Assembly: GCA_963921195.1 (NCBI GenBank)
Contig: OY992540.1
Location: forward strand, 22,456,262 to 22,520,261
Length of the DNA: 64,000 nt
Direction: 5' to 3'
From: Pegoplata infirma
Lineage: Eukaryota > Arthropoda > Insecta > Diptera > Anthomyiidae
The notes below the pieces were generated by a model that was given only the letters and a program-made list of their open reading frames with translations, made no database searches and was not told the origin of the DNA. Positions 35,761 to 47,446 of this stretch are shown piece after piece. Both the position numbers and the translations under genes were made by a program. Every line of letters begins with the position of its first letter. The stretch's first letter is position 1.

Positions 35761-36540
35761 TTATAATTAAAAATCCCCACAAAAATAATTAAATAGTTGT
35801 CCAGCATAAGCGCAACATTAGAAATCATTATTCAAATCACCGCCTTATCAAATCCAGCATTAGCCTGAAAAATTCATTAATTTTCTTGTCTACTCCATTT
35901 CATTCACTTTAAAGTAGATCAAAAAACCTCTTGATTTATTTTCAAATTCACACTTGTTAATGTTAACAACGTATCACGTATTTTGATTCCAACCGTCTTT
36001 TCTGTGCAGTTTAAAAGTTTTCTTCTTCTTGTTTTTTTCAATTAAGTACATCATAAGAATCAACACCCATTCAACATTCCAAAACATTTCTCAAATGACA
36101 TTGCCAATGAGCCAGAATATTGTACGAATCTTTTCAAATAAGTGTCATGACATAACAAAACACTAGTCAACGTATTAAAAAAAAAAAAACAGAAAGTAAA
36201 ACACAAGACAATAAGGACTAAAATACTAAAAGACTACTATATCCTACAATCATCAATGTTAAGCTTTAGAGCACTCATCAATGTCAAATGTCACGGAATA
36301 ATAGCACAAGGCGTCACAAATGAATTTACAGCAGAAGCAACCAAAAACAAGTGTTTCGTATTTTTGTTGTACTTTTTTGTTTTTTTTTTTTTTTTAATAA
36401 TAAAATGTCCTTTAAACTTAACTGCCACTTTAGCTAGGACAAACACAGTTATTGTTGCTGTTAGTAAGTTTATAGACTTAAAGAGACTTGCTGCATATGA
36501 AAATTGTTGGCAGTAAAATGTGTAACTAAACGATGTATAG
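35761..36540. other. Noncoding stretch, nothing recognised
   Basis: The two overlapping frames on opposite strands (36256-36605) share a poly-T/poly-A core and no domain. No terminal repeats were recognised. Confidence 0.4.
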
Positions 36541-36871
36541 GTAACCCAGTCTGCACAGTTTCGAGGCGACAATTTTTTCGAAGTTTTTTCGAGGCTTTTC
36601 CGCAATAACGATTCGAAGTCTATATTTTATACAGTCGATATTTTAACGTTTCTCGAACTCATATTTTTATTGAAAAACTAATCGATTTCGAAATGATTTC
36701 CAATCTACATTTTAGGAATTGTCGTATTTGTTGTTCCATAAAAAAATATTTATTTTCAATATAACATCGAGTTTTAGTTTTATTAAATTTTACAAAAATT
36801 CCACAAATTTTACTTTTATTATTAAAAAAAAATAATATCTAACACTAAACAATAAAAAAAAAAATAAAAAA

Positions 36872-36955
36872 AAAATCCGCGACCGGGGTTTGAACCAAGG
36901 CCAAAAATCCACAAATCATAAGCTGCCGAACCTGCTAACCAACTAGGCCATACAC
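36872..36955 (-). repeat. tRNA-derived sequence (SINE- or pseudo-tRNA-like)
   Basis: The minus strand reads GGCCTAGTTGGTTAGCAGG, an A-box-like D-arm region. About 45 bases later it reads TTGGTTCAAACCCCGGTCGC, a B-box-like T-arm. Spacing and order fit a tRNA with a degenerate middle, and a run of T follows (A run on the plus strand at 36855-36874), as in a pol III terminator or SINE tail. A functional tRNA is unlikely because the acceptor stem and anticodon arm do not pair convincingly. Confidence 0.6.
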
Positions 36956-37159
36956 AACTTGAAATTTGTTTGTACTAATATATATTTTGAAATAAAAATA
37001 TTTTCAAATTGGGAGAAGTATGTCAAAACAAAATAAAATGAATATAAAAACAGGGTAATTCAAATAATAATACAAATTATAATTTAAGGGCAATTCAAAT
37101 AATAATAAAAAATTCAAATTTTAGTAAAAGTAATTTTAAAAAACTATTTTTATTATCAA

Positions 37160-37235
37160 ACTTTGGCTGAAGGAGTAAGGCGTTCAACCAGTTAACTGGG
37201 AGTTCTGAGTTCAAATCTCAAGTGAGGGAGATAAA
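37160..37235 (+). repeat. Second tRNA-like sequence, opposite orientation
   Basis: TGGCTGAAGGAGTAAGGCGT followed by CCAGTTAACTGG and GAGTTCAAATCTCAAGTG resembles the D-arm and the B-box T-arm of a tRNA. The stem CCAGTTAACTGG can pair. It lies about 200 bp from the first tRNA-like segment and points the other way. Both sit in a region (36540-37570) rich in TCGATATCGA motifs that may be one decayed element. Confidence 0.5.
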
Positions 37236-38000
37236 AATAGTAATTAGTAAAAATTAAATTTAAAGAATAAATAAATTAAATTAGTAAAAATTAGTTAATT
37301 GTAAGTAAGTAGTAGTAAGTAAAAAAATATTTTTTTTTTAATTCTTACCGTTTTTAAAACAATTAACTAAATTATTAAAAAACAAATGTATCGAAATTCA
37401 TGAAATTTTCGATTAAAAATCGAATCGAATCCTGTACCAATACTCGATTCTATATCACCTTGCATGCCACATAGGAAAACACGCTTTATATCGACATTAT
37501 ATCGAACTCGATATCGATGAAATTCTTAGAGAAAACGATTCTTTTTCGAATCGATATCGACTCATTTTGCATACGGGGAATACTGGCTTTAAAATGTCCT
37601 ACTTTAATGACTAAGATTACCAAATCATATAAATAGCTAAAAATTATAAGTATGAAAATAGTCAAGTTAGAATTAATTTATAAAACTATCAAAACAGTTA
37701 ATCCAAATTTGAAGTTAAAAACTATCAAAATAGTCAAGCGTCATGAAATAAAAAAAAAAACAGAACATTTTTAAATAATTGTGGGTTAATGGAACTATCA
37801 ATGTAATCTTGAATTTATAGAACTACAAAAATAGTTAAGTTAGTTTGGAATTAAAAAAATGGAATAATTTTGAATTAATAGAACCACCAAAATAGTCATT
37901 TATTCTTAAATTTATAAAACTACCAAAATAGTTTAATGCTCTAAAATTACAAAAACCACTATAAAAGTCAAATAATCTTATATTTTTAGTTCGAATCCTA

Positions 38001-38760
38001 CCAAAAATAAAAAAAAATCAGCAACTGTTTCAAAAATGTCACCTCTGAAATGAGCAATTTAAAATACCATCCATTTTTTTAGCTACACAAGTATACTTTT
38101 AAATTTTATTTACTACTTTGACTCTTCAACAAGAATTTTTATTAATCAGATATAAAATGAGCAGGAAAATTACTAACAATATGGTGGCATGTTTTAGGTT
38201 TGAAACTTAACGTTAAAAAGAAAAAAAAAATGTATACAACGAATCTACAATATGGCGACCACGACAAACGCAAATCAACAACCAGAACGCATTGGTTATG
38301 CTACATTTGTTTTATGATGAAAAATAAACAAAAAAATGTGATTTTATTTTTTTTTCCCGATTTTAACATAAAATGAAATACAACGAAAAGAACTATAGCG
38401 AAAATGTTAAAATATTATAGCGAGGGTGTCCTTTGCTGGACAAAATATTCTTTCATATTATTCCTCTTCATTTATTTATTTTATTGCGGCCTCATTTGCG
38501 TTATCAACTCAATGGCCTGTGGACATATTTTTATAATTGTTCTGTTGTTTATATTCTACATGCCATTGATTTTTATGATTTTCATGATTTCTTTAATAAA
38601 AAAATATTAACAAAACAACAAACTGTGTCTATAAGTATGACAATATAAAAAAAATATATAAAGTAATGTCCTTAATGTGATTATTGTTATTAATGTTTTA
38701 ATACTAAAACTTGTTAGTATTGGATTAAGAAAGAAGTTTAGGAATTTTTAAGATAAATTA
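38001..38760. other. Noncoding AT-rich stretch, nothing recognised
   Basis: The overlapping frames at 38404-38648 encode hydrophobic, T-rich peptides without domains. No repeat ends were found. Confidence 0.4.
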
Positions 38761-38767
38761 AAATTAA

Positions 38768-39027
38768 GGGTCCTATTTACAAAAAAAGTCATAGCTTAAT
38801 CATAACTTAATTTTTTCCATGTGGTTGTTGTAAACAATCATAAAAAAATTCAAATTTTGTTTGAAAATTTCAAAAAAATAAAGACCTGCTACCCACATCG
38901 TCTCAAAATTGACAAATAATTTTAAATTTTGAGACTTTTTATGATTATGTTTACAACAAACACAGCGAATATGAAGTATGAAAATTATAAAATTAGTCAT
39001 AACCAGTCATAACTGTGAATAGGCCTG
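38768..39027. mobile_element. Small MITE-like repeat related to 52310-52480
   Basis: The termini GGTCCTATTTACA (left) and TGTGAATAGGCC (right) are inverted. The interior includes TTTTTTCCATGTGGTTGTTG, whose inverse occurs at about 52350-52378, and the two copies match over about 120 bp in opposite orientation. No target duplication was assigned. Confidence 0.6.
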
Positions 39028-39552
39028 TAAATTTAATAACTATGAGTTTTTTATATAAAAAAGCACGGATTACTTAAAATCTATGTCTGAAAACGAATTA
39101 TTTTAGAAAACATAATTACATAAGTATTTAAAATAAAAGTCAAATAATCTTGAGCTGGGATAACTATGAAACAAGTCTTATAAACGTGTTTAAGAAAACT
39201 ATCAAAATAGTCAAACAATGAAATAGCAAAATATAAGCATATTCAGTAAAATATTAAAGTAGCCATTTTAAAAACATTGTCAAAAATGGAAAAAAATTTA
39301 TAGTTTTAAAAACTATCAAAATAGGCTTGTGTTTGAAAAACTACCAAAATAGTTAAATAACCATGACACTAAAATTACAACTATTGGTTTATATTACCAC
39401 TAAAAAGGCAAATACTCATTGCCTTTCAAGGCCATTTAGTAATAGTGTGTTTACAATAAAATAGTCAAATAATCGTGGGTTTTTAAAACTACCAAAATAG
39501 TCCAATAATCGTGTATTTAGAAATTTATTAAAATAATGAAATATGACTTATA

Positions 39553-40665
39553 CACGCAGAGAAAAAATATGGTTGCGACATGATCACGGCAACTATACTA
39601 TGATCTCTAAACCCAGTTATGATTGCAGCAATCAAGTTTTTGTTTTTAAAATTGTATTTAAACATTTATATGGTTGTTTTAGACATTTGATAGTCGCTTC
39701 AATCATAAAAAAATAATTGCTACATCCAAAAGTACAATATGGTTGTTGTAACAATATTATAGTTAATTATATTCTCGACACACCAAAAATTTGAACATAA
39801 TATGATTATAACAATCATTAGATAATCACAACTTAATGAAAATAGATTTTTGCAAACATTGTCAGGTTTATTCATCAGTTTATTGTTTTGCCAGCAAGCA
39901 GTTAGTCGCAAAGACGCCACTTACAATTAGTTCTTTAAAAAATTTAAGGCAATTTGAGTTAAAAAATTGGATCAACGCAGAAGGAAATGAAATACAAAAA
40001 TCTACTTTATATAATTTATTTATTGTGCGGTTTAAAAATAACTTTCCATTTTAAATAAAAACTTCATATCGAAAATATTAAAGCGTTTTTTGTGCATTTT
40101 TTGCTTACTGAATGTGTTATAATTGCTGACAATAATTTTAATTTTGTAACAAATATGTTATGATTGCAGCAAATATGTTATGATTTTGTCAATAACTTAA
40201 TGGTTTATACAATCATTCAATGTTAGCTGACAAAAATGTTATCGTTGATGATTTTTTTTAGAAAAATGCCGTAAGTTTATTGCACATCATTGATGTAAAA
40301 CGCAGGTTGCCACTAAATTGAACCAAAATTAATAAAAATGGTTTCATATTTATTAAAACAACATTCAAAAACAAAAAATAAATTATTGGTGTGATCTTTA
40401 TCAAAAAAAAAAGTAATGAAGAATTTCTATAAACGTGTGGTATTAAAGCATAATTAATTTTCTCAATTTAAACAAAAAAAAATATTAAACTGGAATCATA
40501 TTATGATAATTCTATAACATTTTGGCCATTATTGCCGCAATCATATAATGATTAACATTCCTTGTTGCCATCAATCATATTAACATTATTGCTACAATCA
40601 TATTCCCAATCATAATATGACGCTCTTAAATCATGATCACCGCAACCATGTTTTTTTTCTGCGTG
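39553..40665. mobile_element. 1.1-kb MITE with CACGCAGA termini and TA flanks
   Basis: The left end reads CACGCAGAGAAAAAATATGG. The right end is its inverse, CCATGTTTTTTTTCTGCGTG, and both flanks are TA. The inverted similarity continues inward through TTGCG and GATCAC. The interior has many AATCATNATAAC- and TGATTGCAGCAA-like motifs in both orientations. A 72-codon frame (39836-40054, beginning MKIDFCKHCQVYSSVYCFAS) stands out from these motifs; it resembles no transposase by eye and may be captured DNA. A TA duplication is compatible with the Tc1/mariner or related groups, but this is not proven. Confidence 0.8.
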
Positions 40666-41420
40666 TAAAAGTATCAAAATAGTCAGGAGATCTAAGGTTT
40701 TGAAGACTATTCAAATACTAAAATACTCGTGGATTTAAAAGGCTTTAAAAATAGTTTAATAAACCAGTGTTCAAAAAACTATATAACTCGTAAAAAACTG
40801 GTTTAAATGACTCTCAGAAAAGTTAAATAATCCAGTGTTTAAGAAACTATAAAAAAATTAAAAAAATGGGTTTAGAAAACTATAAGCTATTAATATAATC
40901 GGGTCTTTTGAAAACTATAAAGGGCCGAAACGAAAATAAAAACAAAATGTCTCTTTTAACAAAAGTTTTTTTTTTTTAAATTTCAAACTTCACAAACATT
41001 TTTCCGATTTATCTGGTAAGGCATATATTAACTATTTTGATTGTTTTATAAATGTTTTGATAGCTGTTTATAAATCGATATTTCATTATTTAAAAAATTT
41101 TATTAACCCAAGAGTATTGGACTATGACGACAGTTTATTAAACCCTAAATTATTTTATTATTTAAATAGCTTGTTGACTATTTTGATTGTTTTCTAAACT
41201 TTCAACTACAACTATTTTGACAGCCTCAATTATATTGAGGCTATTTTAAAATTTTTGGGTGTTTACTATTATTTGAAAAATTTGATAGTGTTATTAAGCC
41301 AATTTGTCTATTTTGATTGTTTTTTAAGACCACGATTATTTCACTACTGTTTTGACCATTTTGAAAATTTTATTAGTTCACTATTATTTTAATTTCTAGA
41401 GATTGCTTACTAAACTATAG

Positions 41421-42505
41421 TTTTATAATCGCTGATTTAGAAAACGTTTAGGCTAATAAATTACTTTCGGTTTATATTAGAACCAAATAGTCCAAAAATC
41501 GTAATTTTTAAAAGCTACACAAACTCAAGTTATGATTTATTGGTTTATACACTCAAAATAATAACTCTAAAAAAATACTCTGTAAAATGACTGTAATCTC
41601 AATTCAACAGATATTTGACAGAGTTTTTTGTCAAAATACAGATTTATAGAAAATACTTTGTATTTGTTGTGAGAAACAAGCAAAGTTTTATCTGTTATAA
41701 TAATTTTAACTTTGTAATCATTATTTTGCAGATTTTTTTTTTTTAATTTTTTATAAATTACGGTTTTTTCATAAGTTCAAGAATTTTTTTTTTAATTTCA
41801 ATATTTCTTTTTCTTGACGCTTTTATAGAGCTTGAGGCAATCTTTGATTGAAACTTATTTTAAGCCCAAACCGATAATTTAAACCCAAAATTTTTAAAAA
41901 CTTAAAAAATAAAAAAAAAATGTGTTGCGATACATTATTTTTATTAATTTTGGTATGCTGAATACGAATATCAAAAAATCTAAAATCTGAAATCGTTCGA
42001 GTGGTTTTCAAGATATTTCCATTGGAAATTTGACAAAAAAATATTCAAAAATGGTGGTTTTTCAATAATTTTTTTTTTTAAATGTCAAAAATTTTCCATT
42101 GACTATTTCCAGGCGTGGATCCAAGGGGAGGGGGAGGGGCAAAGGAAATATCCACCCCCAAACCGAATTCGAAACACAAAAAAAGGAAAAGAAAAAAGAA
42201 AAGGAAAGGACAGAAGAGGAAAGGAGAGGGAAAAATACAATGAAATAATCTGAGAAATTTTTTCTGAGAATTTTTTATCTCGAAATGATAGAATTTGAAA
42301 TTTGTAAAAAAATCATAGGTTAATTTGAATTTTTCTGTAGGAGAAATTTTTCCATACAAATTCTTCTATGATAAAAGTCTAAGAATCTTAAATATTTTCT
42401 TAAGAAAAAATGTCTCGGTATGTTAACATTTTTCTATCTGAATAATATTTTTCTTTAGAAAAAATACGTGAATTTTTCTAAACAAAAAATTTATGAATTT
42501 TTCTA
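41421..42505. other. Noncoding stretch with a polypurine tract at 42120-42236
   Basis: 42120-42140 is GGGGAGGGGGAGGGG-like and 42178-42236 is a nearly pure A/G tract. The minus-strand open frame over it is a reflection of that composition. From 42245, weak CTGAGAATTTTT-type units of the 35-bp satellite begin. Confidence 0.5.
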
Positions 42506-42944
42506 CACCATTTACAGATGTAATTCGAAAAAGATCAATTGTAATTCGAAGATTATACTTGTAATTCGAAGATTCCATTTGTAATTCGAAGATTCCATTT
42601 GTAATTCGAAAATTCCATTTGTAATTCGAAGATTATACTTGTAATTCGAAGATTATATTTGTAATTCGAAGATTCCATTTGTAATTCGAAGATTCCAATT
42701 GTAACTCGAAAAATATGAACTGAATTTCCACTAATATTTTTCGAATTACAATTGGAATCTTCGAATTACAAATAGAATCTTCGAATTACAAATAGAATCT
42801 TCGAATTACAAGTATAATCTTCGAATTACAAATGGAATTTTCGAATTACAAATGGAATCTTCGAATTACTAATGGAATCTTCGAATTACAAGTATAATCT
42901 TCGAATTACAATTGATCTTTTTCGAATTACATCTGTAAATGGTG
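42506..42944. mobile_element. Foldback MITE made of 20-bp units, TA-flanked
   Basis: Termini are CACCATTTACAGATGTAATT at 42506 and its exact inverse ending at 42944, flanked by TA on both sides. Each arm (about 200 bp) is a head-to-tail array of the 20-bp unit GTAATTCGAAGATTCCATTT with small variants (GATTATACTT, AATTCCATTT). The order of variants in the left arm is mirrored in the right arm, leaving a loop of about 20 bp near 42720-42740. The arms are almost identical, so a single strand would form one long hairpin. A diverged relative lies at 56003-56306. Confidence 0.9.
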
Positions 42945-42954
42945 TATGTAGACG

Positions 42955-44010
42955 AAAAATTTGAGATTTTTTCTATTGTAAAAATTTTATACTTTTTCGA
43001 TAGGAATAATTTGTGAATTCTTTTAAAATTTTTTTAGAAAAAATCACAACTATTCTATAGGAATAATCAGGCAATTTTTATAGAAAAATCTAACAATTTT
43101 TCTTTAAATCTGAGAATTTGTTATATTAAAAATCTGAGAATTTTTTACTACAATAAATCTGATAATTCTCCTTTAAAAAAAATCTGAGAAAATGGGTGAA
43201 ATGAAAAAAGAAATTATGGCAGAAGTTTTCTCTAAGAAAAATGTCCAAGAATCTCAAAATTTTTCTGTAGGAAAAATGTCTCAGAATGCGAGAATTTTTC
43301 TATACGAAAAATGTCTCAGAATTTGACAATTTGTCTATACGAAAAATATCTCTAAATCTGAACATTTTTCTACAAAAAAATTAGAAAACTTTCTTCAGGA
43401 AAAAATAAAGAATTTTTTATAGAAAAATGTAATAAAATCTGAGACTTTTTTATAGGATAAATTACACAGAATATTCAACTTTTTTTATAGAAAAAATGTC
43501 TCGGAATCTGAGAATTTTTCTGTTTAAAAAATCTCTCAAAATCTTATACTTTTTAAAAAGGAAAAATGTCTCAGCTTCTGAGATTATTTCTGTTTGAAAT
43601 ATGTCTTAGAATTTAAGATTTTTAATAGGAAAAAGTGTACCATTTTTATAAAAAAAAAATGTAATATCCTAGAAAAAAACCTTAGCCTTTTTCGTTAAGA
43701 AAAAATAAACTTAGAAACTGACACTTTTTCTATTGAAGTAATGCTTTAGACTACTGACACTTTAAGGAAAAATATCCAAGAATCTGTGAAAATGCTTTAG
43801 ATTCAGAGATTTTTTTGAAAAATGTCTCAGAATCTAAAACTTTTTCTGTAATAAAATCTGTGAGACTCTGAATCTGCGACTTTTTCTATGGGAAAAATGT
43901 CTTTGAAGCTGAGTGAGACTTTTTCTATAGGAAAAATGTTTCAGAATCTTAAAATTTTTTGTAAAAATATTTCTTAGATTCTCAGACTTTTCAATAGGAC
44001 ATACATATAT
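42955..44010. repeat. Decayed 35-bp CTCAGAATCTGAGAC satellite block
   Basis: Units such as AAAAATGTCTCAGAATCTGA and GAGACTTTTTCTATAGGAAA recur about every 33-38 bp with many substitutions and indels. This is the same family as the clean array at 53290-54149. The insertion carrying the PHD-domain frame starts just after it, and the repeat resumes at about 49620. Confidence 0.75.
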
Positions 44011-44141
44011 CTCACAAAATGTTTCAAATTTTTTGCGTGAGGATTTTAAATATTAATTAAAAAAGTCTTTAATAAGTGTTTATAAACAAATTTTAGTGCA
44101 CATAATAGATAAAAAATTAAAGAATTTGAAAACATTTAAAT

Positions 44142-45101
44142 ATGCCTCCAAAAGTACGTCGTAGTAAAGCAAAAAAGAAAATAGTTTGCGGCCAATGCAA
44201 TCTGGAAGTAGAAGAAGAAGAAAACTTTATACAATGTGATAAATGCAACAAATACTTTCATTTAGTTTGTTCTACAGTTGACAAAATTAGATATGAATAT
44301 TTGTTAAAGCATGAGTCTGAAGAATTTTTTTGTCATCTGTGTGAAGATAATAGTGCTACCATTAAAAGAGAATTGAGCGAGATCAAAACAGAATTAAAAA
44401 AACTGGATCAGCTGTCTGATTTGCAAGAGGCTATTAACTTTATGTCTAATCAGTTTGATGACATTTTAAAAGGTGTAGCAGAAAATAAAAAGAAATTGGA
44501 AATTTTTCAGAAGGAGAATAAAGAATTGAAAGCTGAAGTTGAAAGTCTGAAAAAGTCTGTTAAGTTTTTAAATGATGAAAGGGTAAAACATGATTGTTTA
44601 TTAACTGGTGTAGATGCTGAATCAGATTTGTCTGCGGTTGACACAGTTTTAAAGTTATCTTCTGATGTTGGTGTGGATATGCAGCCAGAAAGTATTGACG
44701 ATGCTTATTTTATTAAACGGAAAAATGAGAAACACGACGAATCATCTGCTAAAAAGTTTGTAGTTGTAAAATTTAATTCTAAAAAATCGAAAGAAAAATT
44801 TATGTCGGTGAAGCCAAAACTGAAGGAGAGTGAGTCTACGAAATCGGTTTTTGTAATGAACTATCTAAGTAGAGAAACATTAAATCTGTTAAATTATGCA
44901 AAAACTTTAAAAGAAGTTGGCTACCGGGCTGTCTATGCTTCTGGAGCAAGAATATTTTGTAAGATGAGTGAGTTGTCCAAACCCAAGATCATTCTATGTG
45001 AAGAAGATGTCGATAAACTGCTTTTGGATGCAACAACGAACAGAGCAAAAAATCGTAGATCTCAAAACAATACTGTTAATAATGAAGACGTCGCACAGTG
45101 A
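44142..45101 (+). CDS. PHD finger, coiled-coil, FP-like ORF1-type protein (319 aa)
   Basis: This is the longest intact frame in the window. Residues 16-67 form a C4HC3 PHD finger: C16, C19, C32, C35, H40, C43, C64, C67. Residues about 70-150 are a Lys/Glu-rich coiled coil. Residues about 150-305, beginning HDCLLTGV and including KFVVVKFNSKKSKEKFM and GYRAVYASGARIF, resemble the FP-type domain (named after a baculovirus protein) found in ORF1 proteins of several LINEs. Such proteins bind nucleic acid and package retrotransposon RNA; that role is inferred here. The chosen ATG (AAATATGCC) precedes a basic N-terminus. The stop TGA lies within the terminus of a Transib-type element (45094 onward), so the last residues are transposon-derived. 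No RT frame follows. A processed host gene is the main alternative. Confidence 0.82.
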   Translation: MPPKVRRSKAKKKIVCGQCNLEVEEEENFIQCDKCNKYFHLVCSTVDKIRYEYLLKHESEEFFCHLCEDNSATIKRELSEIKTELKKLDQLSDLQEAINFMSNQFDDILKGVAENKKKLEIFQKENKELKAEVESLKKSVKFLNDERVKHDCLLTGVDAESDLSAVDTVLKLSSDVGVDMQPESIDDAYFIKRKNEKHDESSAKKFVVVKFNSKKSKEKFMSVKPKLKESESTKSVFVMNYLSRETLNLLNYAKTLKEVGYRAVYASGARIFCKMSELSKPKIILCEEDVDKLLLDATTNRAKNRRSQNNTVNNEDVAQ

Positions 45102-47441
45102 TTCGTTCCCATATATCGAGTGGGCAAAAATAGAATATTGGTCGCAGATTTCTGAAATTTGGTACACAAGCATTAAATTATCTATTCAAGAAAAAAACGA
45201 GTTTTTGGAAAAATCGGAGCAAGGACACGCCTACCCCCCATATATCCTGAAATTTAAATATGTGATTAAAACTACAAAAATGGTCACAAAATTCCCAAAC
45301 TTTGTCAATGTTACCAATTTTAATATAGTATTTTATGTGTAAATTTTTTTCTATATTGAAGCAAGGACTCGTGTGGGTGCCATTTATCCTTTTTCTTAAA
45401 AATATTGTAAATCGCTCAAAAATTACTCGATACCCTTGAAATTTTTTGTAAAAATTTAAATAAGTGATGTCAATGTGTGTGCCAAATTTCGCTGAAATCG
45501 GTTTTGTAAAACAAAAGTTATTTATATATCCTTTTTAATAACTGCAATAAAGTGTTAATATAGTTTAATCACAAAAATAAAATAGAAAGAGTTGTCAACG
45601 ATTTTCCAAATTTGGTACGCAGGCACAAAATTAATTAATAGAAAAAAAATAAAAATTTTGAGCAAATCGGAGGAAGGACATTTGTACCTGTCGTATATCC
45701 TGAAATTTGAAAGTGGAGTTTTAGCCACAAAACTTGATATAAAATTACTTAACTTAGTTATTGTCTTAGAAATTTAGATAGCTATCGACGTACAACATTT
45801 GTATTTTAATCTGAGCAAGGACTCGCGTGGCTGCCATATATCCTTTTTCTTGAAATCGCTGTAACTATTTTAAAAATCTTTCAATTGCTATCAAATTTTA
45901 AATATAGATTAGATCAATTGTCGTCAATAAGTGTGCCAAATTTCGTTGAGTTGCTTGCAGTAACCAAAAAGCTGTTAATATATCCTTTTTTTAAATATGG
46001 TCAAAAATATAAAAATACATAATAACTGCAAAAACAAAACATTCGCAACACTTATTTCCTATTGCATTACGAAAATAAATTTATTCAAAATAAGTTTAAA
46101 GTAAACTCGTTTAATACTTGCTTTATTTCTAAGTATATACCGCGTTAATAACAAAAAACTTAAAAAAAAAAAAATTTTTTTGGGTACTTCAAATTTTTTT
46201 TTTTTTTTTTCGTTTTTTTCAAAAACTTAGTTATTTTTATTATTTGATCGTATAGAAAACAGTCCAGGATGTTAAAAAAACCAATAAAAAATAATTTTTA
46301 AGTACGAACTTTTTTTATGTATCTCAAAAAAATTTTGGTTCTGATTTGGGATACCAACGAAAATCAAATACTGGTTTTAAAGCAAAATGGCCCACTGTAT
46401 ACTTATTTTATCGAATTTTTTACTATAAATTTATGGTATACAATACAATAAATCCTTTTATATAAAAAAACACTAAAATGTTGATGTATTTTTTAAATTT
46501 ATTTACAGTTAATAAAATAAAAAATAAAAAAAAATAATCCAATTTTTGATTTTTTTAAAATTTTTTTTTTTCAACTTAAAAAAAAAACTTAGTTATTTTT
46601 ATTCTTTGATCTTATAAAACATAGATAAAAGTACAAAAAAAATAAAAAACAAAAAAATTTTATTCACGAACTTTTTTTATGAAGGCCATTAAAATTTGGT
46701 GATTTTGGGGATTTTAGTAAAAGTCGTAGATAACTTTTAAAGCAAAACGGCCCACGTACTGCATAATTTTTTTCTGATTTTTTATTATATTTTTACAGAA
46801 TACTATATAATATATCAATGTGTAAAGAAAAAATACTTAATATTGGATTTTTTTTCTAATATTTTTTCCATTAATAATAAAGCTTTTGAAAAAAATTAAA
46901 TAAAGTCACAAAAAAAACCTAACTTTTTTCCAACTTCAGACAAAAACTTAGTTATTTTTATTGTTTTCCCTTATAAACCATAGTCCGAGCTATCGAAAAA
47001 GCGAAAAAAATAATTTTTTGACTCACGAACTTTTTTTATGCATTCCATCAAAATTTGTCAATTTTTGGGGATTCGGTAGAAAAAATATAGATTTCAGAGC
47101 ATTACAAAAATGTATTTTAAGATTAATTCTAAAAAATTGCAAATACAACTTTTAGCAAATATATTTAAGTAACTTTTGCAAAAAAAAGTTCATTGATTTC
47201 TTTAAAATTCGATTTTTAATAATTATTTTAGTAAACCTATAAAAATCAATTTTTAGGTTTTAACACAATAGCGTTGAATTTCCATACTTTAGCGCCCTCT
47301 TGTGGCAACATATGACTTCTTAAAAATAAGAAAAGTACATATTTCTTTTAGTTTACTATTAAACTGTAAAAATACAAAAAATCATCAACATTGAAGACAT
47401 ACTTTTTTTTTTTATTTTTGCCAATGAAACGAATCACTGTG
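45094..47441. mobile_element. Non-autonomous Transib-type element 1
   Basis: Terminal inverted repeats CACAGTGATTCGTT (45094-45107) and AACGAATCACTGTG (47428-47441) are perfect. The element is flanked by the 5-bp repeat CGTCG (45089-45093 and 47442-47446). Transib elements are known for CACWRTG-type ends and 5-bp, GC-rich CGNCG-like target duplications, and both fit. No transposase remains. The interior holds imperfect repeats built on the phrase GCAAGGAC...CCATATATCCTGAAATTT (about 45220, 45360, 45675, 45820) separated by AT-rich spacers, plus long homopolymer runs from 46160 to 46960. Confidence 0.88.
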
Positions 47442-47446
47442 CGTCG

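Larger units (their letters stand above)
28550..41420. repeat. Old ~36-bp satellite domain, orientation-switching and heavily interrupted
   Basis: A degenerate unit of about 36 bp, roughly AAACTATCAAAATAGTCAAA plus TAATCGTGGGTTTATA, recurs many times. Blocks in this orientation: 28550-28891, 30260-30540, 37620-38000, 39060-39550 and 40668-40925. Blocks in the opposite orientation (GACTATTTTGATAGTTTTAT): 31690-32048, 34040-34475, 35150-35760 and 41030-41420. Between them lie a hAT-like element, a ~130-bp tandem repeat, a mini-me, tRNA-like sequences and a 1.1 kb MITE. Unit divergence is high, so the array is ancient. Further units occur at 50330-50409 and 51060-51480. Confidence 0.75.

Noticed and set aside
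36872..36955. Functional tRNA gene
   Set aside because: A- and B-box-like segments exist, but the acceptor and anticodon stems do not pair well.
36540..37575. Complete hAT-like element with CCAGTCTGC and ATACTGG ends
   Set aside because: The ends match over only a few bases and no 8-bp duplication is visible.
38404..38648. Two hydrophobic overlapping frames resembling membrane peptides
   Set aside because: T-rich DNA gives such peptides by chance; no start context, homologue or codon bias.
42078..42359. 93-codon minus-strand frame
   Set aside because: It is the reading of a polypurine tract; its Phe/Leu/Pro-rich peptide reflects composition.
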